Below, in pieces: positions 1-6,492 of a stretch of 16,447 nt of DNA. The stretch is from Planctomycetaceae bacterium (GTDB lineage: Bacteria > Planctomycetota > UBA1135 > GCA-002686595), in contig JABWBL010000020.1 in assembly GCA_013360535.1 (NCBI GenBank), positions 1 to 16,447 on the forward strand, in the 5' to 3' direction. The number at the start of each line of letters is the position of its first letter. Position 1 is the stretch's first letter. Below the pieces are notes generated by a model, which saw only the letters and a list, made by a program, of their open reading frames with translations, had not been told where the DNA came from and ran no database searches. The position numbers and the translations under genes are program-made.

Positions 1-803
1 TCGACAGCGAGCTGTTCGGACACGAGCGCGGCAGCTTCACGGGCGCGATCGCCACGCGCCGCGGCTGGTTCGAACGCGCCGACGGCGGCACGTTGTTCCT
101 CGACGAGCTCGGCGAGCTGCCCTCGGCTGCGCAAGTGCGGCTCCTGCGTGTGCTGCAGGACGGCACGTTCGAGCGCGTCGGCGGCCAGCGCGCGCTGCAC
201 GTCGACGTGCGCATCGTCGCCGCGACCCACCGCGACATGGTGACGCTCGTGCAGGGCGGCTCCTTCCGGCAGGACCTGTGGTACCGCGTCAACGTGTTCC
301 CGATCCGGCTGCCGCCCCTGCGCGAACGGCTGGAGGACATCTCGGCCCTCGCGGCGCACTTTGCCGCGCGCGCCGGGAAGCGGCTCTTCGGCGTCGAGAT
401 CGTGCCGTCGCGCAGCGACATCGAGATCCTGCAGGCCTACCACTGGCCCGGCAACGTGCGCGAGCTCGCTTCCGTGCTCGAACGGGCCGCGATCCTCGGC
501 GACGGCCGCCGGCTCGAGGTCGCCACGGCGCTCGGTGTCGACCGTTCCGCGCTCTCGGCGAGCATCGCCGCCGCACTGCCGACGCCGGCCCTTCCGGCGC
601 TCGAGGCCGAGGAGGACGCAGCGCCTTCGGGCTCGTTGGAGCGTGCGATGATCGCGCACATCGTCGACGCCCTCGAGCGCACCCGCGGCAAGATCGAGGG
701 GGAGCACGGCGCGGCGCGGCTGCTCGGGATCAACCCCCACACGCTGCGCTCGCGCATGCGCAAGCTCAAGATCGACTGGAACCGCTTCCGCGCGCCACGC
801 TGA
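1..803 (+). CDS. Sigma-54-dependent transcriptional regulator, AAA+ and Fis-type HTH (5'-truncated)
   Basis: The gene is open from the left edge (frame beginning at base 3) to a TGA at 801-803, giving 266 residues of the C-terminal part. The first residues are the [13 protein letters not shown] segment, the sigma-54-contacting loop of bacterial enhancer-binding proteins, here with Ser where Ala is usual. Walker B follows ([10 protein letters not shown], residues 31-40), then the sensor I strand [10 protein letters not shown], the arginine-finger region ([20 protein letters not shown]) and the sensor II motif WPGNVREL. The C-terminus is a Fis-family HTH ([19 protein letters not shown]). The family uses ATP hydrolysis to open promoters bound by sigma-54 RNA polymerase. 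The N-terminal sensor domain and Walker A lie outside the window, so the signal and targets are unknown. The [10 protein letters not shown] recognition helix resembles FhlA-like regulators. No sigma-54 promoter was seen nearby. Confidence 0.95.
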   Translation, partial: DSELFGHERGSFTGAIATRRGWFERADGGTLFLDELGELPSAAQVRLLRVLQDGTFERVGGQRALHVDVRIVAATHRDMVTLVQGGSFRQDLWYRVNVFPIRLPPLRERLEDISALAAHFAARAGKRLFGVEIVPSRSDIEILQAYHWPGNVRELASVLERAAILGDGRRLEVATALGVDRSALSASIAAALPTPALPALEAEEDAAPSGSLERAMIAHIVDALERTRGKIEGEHGAARLLGINPHTLRSRMRKLKIDWNRFRAPR

Positions 804-837
804 GAGCTCGTGAAGAAATGAGGATACGAGCTCTCAG
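800..837 (+). terminator. 12-bp perfect hairpin at the regulator stop codon (possible terminator)
   Basis: The arms at 800-811 (CTGAGAGCTCGT) and 826-837 (ACGAGCTCTCAG) are exact inverse complements around a 14-nt A/G-rich loop. The stem begins at the TGA stop codon of the regulator. There is no T-run after it, so it is not a classical intrinsic terminator. It could instead stabilise the 3' end, or act as an operator for the downstream ppx gene because each arm contains the palindrome GAGCTC. The hairpin is seen directly; its role is inferred. Confidence 0.45.
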
Positions 838-963
838 AATGCTGATTGCGCCGTCGCCTGGCGGCGCCGGACGTCGAGACCGTGAATTCCTTCACGCCGC
901 GACGAGCTTCGTGGTCTCCGAGCGGTTGCGGTCGTGCATGCCCGACACTAGAACGGGGCGCGG

Positions 964-2460
964 ATGAAGCGCGTTCCGTTCGACACCGTCGCAGCCGTCG
1001 ATCTCGGCTCGAACAGCTTCCACATGGTCGTCGCCAAGCTCGACCATGACGAGCTGCGCGTGATCGACCGGCTGCGCGAGCGTACGGCGCTGGCGGAGGG
1101 GCTCGACGACGGCGATCGGCTCAAGGCCAAGGTGGCGGAGCGGGCGATCGACTGCCTCGGCCGCTTCGGCCAGCGGCTGGCGCACATGCCGGTCGATTCC
1201 GTGCGCGCCGTCGGCACGAACACGCTGCGGCGCATGCGCGAGTCGCGCGCGTTCCTGCAGAAGGCGCAGGCGGCGCTCGGGCATCGCATCGAGGTCATCT
1301 CCGGCCGCGAGGAGGCGCGCCTGATCTACCTCGGCGTCTCGCACGCGCACTCCGATGACTCGCGCCGGCGCCTCGTGGTCGACATCGGCGGCGGCAGCAC
1401 CGAGTGCATCCTCGGCGAGGGACTGGACATCCTCGAGAGCGACAGCCTGCAGATGGGCTGCGTCGGCTGGACCGTCAGGCACTTTCCCGACGGCGCGATC
1501 ACGCGCGAGCGCATGGAGAAGGCGCAGATCGCGGCGGGGCTCGAGCTGCAAGGGCTCGCTCGGCGCTACAAGCGGCTCGGCTGGGAGAGCGCGATCGGCT
1601 CCTCGGGAACGATCGTCGCCTGCGAGGAGATGCTGCGTTCCGCGGGCTGGTCGGAGGGCGGCATCGACGCCAAGGGCCTGCGCAAGCTGCGGCGCGCGCT
1701 GGTCGAGGCCGGGCACGTGAGCAAGCTCCAGCTGCCCGCGTTGCAGGCCGACCGCGCGGGAGTGCTCGCCGGGGGCGTTGCCGTGCTGAGCGCGATCTTC
1801 AAGATCCTCGACATCGACGAGCTCCACGCGAGCCCCGGTGCGCTGCGCGAAGGCGTGCTCCACGACCTGCTCGGGCGCATGCGGCATGAGGACGTGCGCG
1901 AGCCGACGATCCGTTCGTTCGCGCGGCGCTACCACGTCGATCTCGAGCAGGCCGGTCGTGTCGAGCGCACCTCGCTCGCCCTGCTCGCGCAGGTCGCCGC
2001 CGGCTGGGAACTCGAAAGTGCCGCGCACGAGCGCACGCTGTCGTGGGCCGCCCGCCTGCACGAGATCGGGCTCGGCATCTCGTACAGCGGCTACCACCGC
2101 CACGGCGCGTACATCGTCGCCAACGCCGACATGAACGGCTTCTCGAAGCAGGACCAGCAGCAGCTCGCGGCCCTGATCGAGAGCCACCGGCGCAAGCCCG
2201 ATCCTGCGCTCTTTCAGGCGCTTCCGACGGACCTGCAGGAGCCGACGCTGCGGCTGGCGGTGCTGCTGCGGCTGGCGGCGCGCCTGCATCGCAGCCGCAG
2301 CCCGCGAGCGCTTCCGGAGCTCAGCCTGTTCGTGCGCAAGCGCGAGCTGCGCATGGAGTTCGCCGAGGGTTGGCTCGCGGAGCACCCGCTCTCGCGCGCG
2401 GACCTCGACGAAGAGGCCGGCCAGCTGACGCAGCTCGGCGTCGAGCTGCACGTCTCCTGA
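964..2460 (+). CDS. ppx: Ppx/GppA family exopolyphosphatase / pppGpp phosphohydrolase
   Basis: This 498-residue protein of the ASKHA (actin/Hsp70-like) phosphatase fold removes terminal phosphates from polyphosphate or the 5' phosphate of pppGpp; sequence alone does not separate the two. The N-terminal phosphate loop AAVDLGSNSFHMVV begins near residue 9. VRAVGTNTLRRMRES follows, then the EEARLIYLG motif and the second phosphate loop VVDIGGGSTE with D140 and E147. The C-terminal part (from about residue 310) has an HD-like helical region including LHEIGLGISYSGYHRHG with H366 and E367. The length fits the long, E. coli-like Ppx form with a C-terminal extension. ATG 964 has no clear Shine-Dalgarno sequence. 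The gene ends 13 nt from the stop of the convergent polyphosphate kinase, so synthesis and breakdown of polyphosphate are encoded tail to tail. Confidence 0.93.
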   Translation: MKRVPFDTVAAVDLGSNSFHMVVAKLDHDELRVIDRLRERTALAEGLDDGDRLKAKVAERAIDCLGRFGQRLAHMPVDSVRAVGTNTLRRMRESRAFLQKAQAALGHRIEVISGREEARLIYLGVSHAHSDDSRRRLVVDIGGGSTECILGEGLDILESDSLQMGCVGWTVRHFPDGAITRERMEKAQIAAGLELQGLARRYKRLGWESAIGSSGTIVACEEMLRSAGWSEGGIDAKGLRKLRRALVEAGHVSKLQLPALQADRAGVLAGGVAVLSAIFKILDIDELHASPGALREGVLHDLLGRMRHEDVREPTIRSFARRYHVDLEQAGRVERTSLALLAQVAAGWELESAAHERTLSWAARLHEIGLGISYSGYHRHGAYIVANADMNGFSKQDQQQLAALIESHRRKPDPALFQALPTDLQEPTLRLAVLLRLAARLHRSRSPRALPELSLFVRKRELRMEFAEGWLAEHPLSRADLDEEAGQLTQLGVELHVS

Positions 2461-2473
2461 ATTCAGGCGCGAA

Positions 2474-4735
2474 TCAGCTCGCCCGCGCGTCCGGCGGCGG
2501 TTCTTCCGGGGGCACCAGCGGCTCGAGCAGCACGGACTTGCCCTTGCGGCGCGGCGTGCGCGGCGTCGCGGAAGCGTTGCTGCGGGTGCGGCGCGCCTTG
2601 CGGCGCCCTTCGTCGAGCACGTTCGTCGCGTCCGTGCGAACGTCGATCGTCCGCAGCTCGCACAAGCGATCGAGCAGCACTTCCTGCGCGGCCCGGCGCG
2701 GTCCCTTGCCGGGTTTCACGCGCACGTACTTGCCGTCGGACTGCAACAGCCAGGCCTGCGCGTTGTCCTCGAGGTAGGGCTCGAGCCCTTCGTGGCGGAC
2801 GCGGTGCGCAAGCCGCTGCTCGCTGATCGGGAAGCACGTCTCGACGCGCCGGAACAGGTTGCGCTGCATCCAGTCCGCGCTCGCGCAGTAGCACAGCTCT
2901 TCCCCATCGGCGTGAAAGAAGAAGATGCGGCTGTGCTCGAGGAAACGCCCGATCACCGAGCGCACCTTGATCGTCTCCGACACGCCGGGCACGCCCGGAC
3001 GCAGGCCGCAGGTGCCGCGCACGATCAGGTCGATCGGGACGCCGGCCTGCGAGGCCTGGTAGAGCGCCTGGATGATCTGGGGCTCGGAGAGCGCGTTCAT
3101 CTTGGCCACGATGCGCGCCGGCTTGCCTGCGCGCGCGTTGCGCGCTTCCTGGTCGATCAGGGCGATCAGCGTACGCTGCAGCGCGAACGGCGACTGCACG
3201 ATCTTGCGCAGGCGCGTCACGCGGCCGAGGCCCGTGAGCTGCAGGAACAGGCGGTGCACGTCCTCGCCGATCTCGCGGTCGCAGGTGAGCAGCCCGAAGT
3301 CCGTGTAGCCACGCGTCGTCCGCACGTGGTAGTTGCCCGTGCCCAGATGCACGTAGCGGCGCAGCTTGCGGCCCTCGCGCCGCACGATGAGCAGCATCTT
3401 CGCGTGCGCCTTGTAGCCGACGATGCCGTACACGACGTTGGCGCCGGCCTTCTGCAGGCGAGTGGCGAGCTGGATGTTCGCGGCCTCGTCGAAGCGCGCG
3501 CGCAGCTCGATCACCGCCGTGACTTCCTTGCCTGCGCGCGCCGCGTCGATCAGCGCTTCCACCACCGGCGAATCGGCGCCGGATCGATAGAGCGTCTGCT
3601 TGATGGCGAGCACGCTCGGGTCGGCCGCGGCCTGCCGGACGAGCTCGACCACCGGCGCGAACGTGTCGAACGGGTGGTGCAGCAGGAGGTCGCCCTTGCG
3701 CAGCACCTCGAAGATGTCGTGCCCACCCTCCTCGATGCGCCGCGGGACACGCTGCAGGAACTGCGGATACTTGAGGTCCGGCCGCTCGACGAGGTCGACC
3801 ATCGCGACCATGCGGTGCATGTTGACCGGACCGTGCACGCGATACAGGTCGGCTTCCTCGAGCTCGAACGTCGTCAGCAGGAAGCGCGCCATCTCGTCGG
3901 GGCAGGTGACGGCGACCTCGAGCCGCACGGCCTCGCCGAAGTTGCGGTCGGCGAGCTCGCCCTTGAGCGCGCGCATCAGGTCGTCGGCCTCTTCCTCGTC
4001 GACCCACAGGTCGCTGTTGCGCGTGACGCGGAACTGGTAGCAGCCGTGGACCTTCATCCCCGGGAAGGCCTCGTCGACGTGCGCATGCAGCACGCTCGAG
4101 AGCAGCACGAAGTCGTGCGTTCCTTCCTTGACGCCCTTGGGCAGCGAGATCAGGCGCGGCAGCGAGCGCGGCACCTGCACCACGGCGACGCCGCTCGAGC
4201 GGCCGTAGGCGTCGTCGCCCTCGACCGAGACGATGAAGTTGAGGCTCTTGTTGAGGATGCGCGGGAACGGGTGCGCCGGATCGAGCCCGACCGGTGTGAG
4301 CACCGGGAGCACCTCGGCGAGGAAATAGCGCTTGATCCAGCGCGCCTGCTTCTGGGTCCAGTCGGCGCGCTTGAGCAGGCGGATGCCCTCGCGTTCGAGC
4401 GACGGAAGGAGCACGTCGTTGAGCACGCGGTACTGCTCATGCACGAGCGCGTGCGCGCTCTCGCCGATGCGGCGCAGCGTCTCCGCCGTCGTCATCCCGT
4501 CCGGCTCGTTGCGCGCGATGCCGAACGAGTGCTGCTGGCGCAGGCCCGCCACGCGGATCTCGAAGAACTCGTCGAGGTTGGTGCTGCAGATCGTCAGGAA
4601 GCGCAGGCGCTCGAGCAGCGGCGTCGCGGGATCCTTGGCCTGCTCGAGCACACGCGCGTTGAACTCGAGCTGCGACAGCTCGCGGTTGAGGTAGAGCGCG
4701 GGGTCGCGCAGGTCGAAACCGGGAGTCGGGCCCAT
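2474..4735 (-). CDS. ppk: Polyphosphate kinase 1
   Basis: This 753-residue protein reversibly polymerises the ATP gamma-phosphate into polyphosphate. The N-terminal domain opens with YLNRELSQLEFNARVL and STNLDEFFEIRVAGLRQQ, followed by the head domain and the two phospholipase-D-like C domains. The autophosphorylated histidine is H463 in RYVHLGTGNYH (E. coli H435 equivalent), and the second catalytic histidine is H608 in FFFHADGEE (E. coli H592 equivalent). It is followed by CASADWMQRNLFRRVE. The start at 4735 (MGPTPGFDLRDP) was chosen because it gives the normal family N-terminus; the frame stays open to 5176, but that extension lacks family character and would cover sixA. No Shine-Dalgarno sequence is visible. 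Residues from about 710 form a basic, then Pro/Glu-rich tail that is not part of the usual fold. Confidence 0.97.
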   Translation of the reverse strand: MGPTPGFDLRDPALYLNRELSQLEFNARVLEQAKDPATPLLERLRFLTICSTNLDEFFEIRVAGLRQQHSFGIARNEPDGMTTAETLRRIGESAHALVHEQYRVLNDVLLPSLEREGIRLLKRADWTQKQARWIKRYFLAEVLPVLTPVGLDPAHPFPRILNKSLNFIVSVEGDDAYGRSSGVAVVQVPRSLPRLISLPKGVKEGTHDFVLLSSVLHAHVDEAFPGMKVHGCYQFRVTRNSDLWVDEEEADDLMRALKGELADRNFGEAVRLEVAVTCPDEMARFLLTTFELEEADLYRVHGPVNMHRMVAMVDLVERPDLKYPQFLQRVPRRIEEGGHDIFEVLRKGDLLLHHPFDTFAPVVELVRQAAADPSVLAIKQTLYRSGADSPVVEALIDAARAGKEVTAVIELRARFDEAANIQLATRLQKAGANVVYGIVGYKAHAKMLLIVRREGRKLRRYVHLGTGNYHVRTTRGYTDFGLLTCDREIGEDVHRLFLQLTGLGRVTRLRKIVQSPFALQRTLIALIDQEARNARAGKPARIVAKMNALSEPQIIQALYQASQAGVPIDLIVRGTCGLRPGVPGVSETIKVRSVIGRFLEHSRIFFFHADGEELCYCASADWMQRNLFRRVETCFPISEQRLAHRVRHEGLEPYLEDNAQAWLLQSDGKYVRVKPGKGPRRAAQEVLLDRLCELRTIDVRTDATNVLDEGRRKARRTRSNASATPRTPRRKGKSVLLEPLVPPEEPPPDARAS

Positions 4736-4827
4736 GCGGGGAGGCGCAGGAGGATAGCGGACCGCCTGTGCGGCAAGGGACGAACGGCCCGCGCACGTGC
4801 GAGATTCACGCTTCCTTGATGCAGCCG

Positions 4828-4841
4828 GGGTCGCGCGACCC
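4828..4841. promoter_or_regulatory. 14-bp perfect palindrome between divergent ppk and sixA
   Basis: GGGTCGCGCGACCC reads the same on both strands and lies between the divergent ppk and sixA starts, 14 bp upstream of a candidate sixA -35 box. A second palindrome, CGCACGTGCG, is at 4792-4801. Such dyads are typical operator shapes, but in DNA this GC-rich short palindromes also occur by chance, and no known binding site was recognised. Confidence 0.3.
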
Positions 4842-4855
4842 TGCGGCGTCGGAGG

Positions 4856-4884
4856 TTGACTGGTCGACGCCGGGCGTCCATCCT
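4856..4884 (+). promoter_or_regulatory. Candidate sigma-70-type promoter of the sixA operon
   Basis: TTGACT (4856-4861) and CATCCT (4879-4884) are separated by 17 bp, and the predicted transcript would start about 34 nt before the sixA ATG. The -35 box matches the consensus at 5 of 6 positions and the -10 box at 3 of 6. A 7-bp stem with an AAGG loop (4885-4902) overlaps the predicted start site and could be an operator or a leader hairpin. Confidence 0.4.
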
Positions 4885-4925
4885 CGGGCGCAAGGGCGCC
4901 CGTTGCCCAGGCCGCAGCCGCACCC

Positions 4926-5396
4926 ATGAAGCTCTTCGTCATCCGCCACGCCAGCGCCTCGGACCGCTCCAGCGATGGCACGGATGAATCCCGCGCCTTG
5001 ACGCCCGAGGGGCGCGAGCAATTCGGCCACGTCGTCGCGGCGCTGGATGCGTTCGGCGTGCGCTTCGACCTGCTGCTGCATTCCCCGCTCGTTCGAGCGG
5101 TGCAGACCGCCGAGCTCTGCGCGCCGCTCTTGCGCGGACCGCGTGTCGTCGAACCCGAGCTGGCTCGCTCCGCCACGGACTCGCTCCTGTTGCGGCTGAG
5201 CGGCGACGCGGTCGCGCTCGTCGGTCACGAGCCTTGGCAGAGCGAGCTCGTCGCCTGGCTCGTCACCGGTCGACGCGAGCTCGGCCCGCGCTTCGCCTTC
5301 GAGAAGGGCGGAGTTGCCGCACTAGAAGGACGACCGGCACCCGGCGCGATGTCGCTCGAGTTCTTCGCCCCACCGACCCTGCTCCCCCACCGCTAG
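4926..5396 (+). CDS. sixA: SixA-type phosphohistidine phosphatase (histidine phosphatase family)
   Basis: A 156-residue cytoplasmic member of the histidine phosphatase (phosphoglycerate-mutase-like) branch 1 family. The catalytic RH motif is at the extreme N-terminus (KLFVIRHASA, R7-H8). The family arginine region is SPLVRAVQTAE, and the second catalytic histidine is H101 in LVGHEPW. Small size and RHAxA instead of RHG are typical of SixA, which removes phosphate from histidine-containing phosphotransfer domains or PTS proteins. SixA-like genes are also found beside polyphosphate genes, as here, where it diverges from ppk across 190 bp. The methyltransferase begins 6 nt after its stop, so the two are very probably cotranscribed. 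The natural substrate is not shown by the sequence. Confidence 0.88.
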   Translation: MKLFVIRHASASDRSSDGTDESRALTPEGREQFGHVVAALDAFGVRFDLLLHSPLVRAVQTAELCAPLLRGPRVVEPELARSATDSLLLRLSGDAVALVGHEPWQSELVAWLVTGRRELGPRFAFEKGGVAALEGRPAPGAMSLEFFAPPTLLPHR

Positions 5397-5402
5397 CCCC
5401 CG

Positions 5403-6080
5403 ATGGACCAACGCCGCCACGATGCCCGCGAGCGCGCCCGCGAGCTCGCACGGACCAGCCTCGAGCGCGGCGATGCCACCGGGTGGTTCGAAGCGCTCTA
5501 TCGCGAGGCCGCCGGCGACACCGGACGCATTCCGTGGGCCGACGCCGAAGGCCATCCGTTGCTGGTCGAATGGCTCGCGAGCCAGTCCGCACCTGCCTCC
5601 GGCGCTCGCGCGCTCGTGGTCGGCTGCGGACTCGGCGAGGACTCCGAGTGCCTCTCGCGTGCGGGCTGGAACGTCACCGCCTTCGACGTGTCCCCGACCG
5701 CGATCGATTGGTGCCGCAAGCTGCACCCGCACTCGAGCGTGCGCTACACGGTCGGCGACTTGCTCGATCCGCCGAGCGAGTGGCTCGGTCAGTTCGCGCT
5801 CGTGTTCGAGTGCTACACGCTGCAGGCGCTGCCCGCTGCGTTGCGGGAGCGTGCGAGCGCGAGCCTCGCCCGTCTGGTGGCGCCCGGCGGCTCGCTGCTC
5901 GTGGTCACCCGTGCACGCGAGCCCGGCGAGGACCCGGGGACACTGCCCTGGCCGCTCCTTCGCAGCGAGCTGGCGCGCTTCACGACGCTGGGACTCGTCG
6001 AGCGCGAATTCGACGAGCGCGAGAGTTCGCAGGGCCTCGGCCCCACGCGCCATTTTCGCGCTCGATACACTCGCCACTGA
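5403..6080 (+). CDS. Class I SAM-dependent methyltransferase (thiopurine-methyltransferase-like)
   Basis: 225 residues with a Rossmann-fold methyltransferase core. Motif I is ALVVGCGLGEDSE (V72-G78), which binds S-adenosylmethionine. The acidic strand-2 end is VTAFDVSPTAIDWC, and the later strands include FALVFECYTLQALP and APGGSLLVV. The N-terminal WFEALYREA and IPWADAEGHPLLVEW segments and the C-terminal LPWPLLRSEL are typical of a bacterial group related to TPMT-type small-molecule methyltransferases. The acceptor cannot be told. It follows sixA by 6 nt, which implies an operon. There is no Shine-Dalgarno sequence; translation may depend on coupling to sixA. A 130-bp gap separates it from the next gene. 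Confidence 0.88.
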   Translation: MDQRRHDARERARELARTSLERGDATGWFEALYREAAGDTGRIPWADAEGHPLLVEWLASQSAPASGARALVVGCGLGEDSECLSRAGWNVTAFDVSPTAIDWCRKLHPHSSVRYTVGDLLDPPSEWLGQFALVFECYTLQALPAALRERASASLARLVAPGGSLLVVTRAREPGEDPGTLPWPLLRSELARFTTLGLVEREFDERESSQGLGPTRHFRARYTRH

Positions 6081-6210
6081 CGCTGCGACGAAGCCCTGAG
6101 GTGCGCCGCCTTCCCAATCGCGAGAACGGAACTTTCTTCCGGGATTCGCCGCGGGACGCCACCGACCGTTGCACCGCCCTGTACGCCTCCCTAGCCTGAG
6201 CGGGCCCCCT

Positions 6211-6492
6211 ATGCCGTTGCCCCGACTCGAGCTCTTCGTCCGGGAGTGCACTCCCGCAGGACGGGCGGCCCGCGTGCACGTCGAGCGCTTCTGTCGCGAG
6301 ACGCTGCGCGGTGCCGTCGAACTCACGGTGACCGACATGGACCGCCATCCCGAGGCGGTCCGCAGTTCTGGAGTCCTGCTCGCGCCCTTGCTGTTGCGGC
6401 GCTCCGACTTGGGCGAGCGTCGCGTCTTCGGCGACTTCTCCGACCCAGAGGCCACGGCGCGCGCGCTCGGCCTCGACGAGGTGCCCGCGTGA
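6211..6492 (+). CDS. Stand-alone KaiB-like (thioredoxin-fold) protein
   Basis: A 93-residue protein whose whole length resembles KaiB and the KaiB-like sensor domain of SasA. It has the first strand LELFVRECTP (KaiB: LKLYVAGNTP), the helix after it, the second half beginning ELTVTDMDRHPEAV (KaiB: LKVIDVLKNPQLA), the conserved proline in LLAPLL (residues 56-61), and GDFSD at 74-78 matching the KaiB GDLSD/N turn. ATG 6211 gives the usual N-terminus; an in-frame TTG at 6169 would add 14 unlike residues. Its stop overlaps the start of the PAS-GGDEF-EAL gene by GTGA (6489-6492), a sign of translational coupling. A weak promoter-like pair, TTGCAC (6169-6174) and TAGCCT (6192-6197), precedes it. No kaiC or kaiA is in the window, so a clock role is not implied; it may be a sensory or adaptor subunit. 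Confidence 0.8.
   Translation: MPLPRLELFVRECTPAGRAARVHVERFCRETLRGAVELTVTDMDRHPEAVRSSGVLLAPLLLRRSDLGERRVFGDFSDPEATARALGLDEVPA

Noticed and set aside
892..2451. 519-codon frame on the minus strand opposite ppx, and similar long antisense frames at 6696-8321 and 8835-10325
   Set aside because: They are shadows of well-supported genes caused by G/C-ending codons.
2456..2467. Palindrome CCTGAATTCAGG between ppx and ppk as a bidirectional terminator
   Set aside because: It has only a 4-bp stem once a loop is allowed, and no T-run on either side.
2792..4819. 675-codon open frame on the plus strand opposite ppk
   Set aside because: It is antisense to a clear PPK1 gene with all catalytic motifs. 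Its translation is Arg/His/Leu/Ala/Val-biased and has no family motif, as expected of a high-GC shadow frame.
4736..5176. N-terminal extension of ppk by 147 codons
   Set aside because: The extension has no PPK similarity and would lie antisense to sixA and its promoter.
6246..6488. N-terminal extension of the c-di-GMP enzyme
   Set aside because: This region is the KaiB-like gene in another frame, and the GTG at 6489 gives a normal overlap start.
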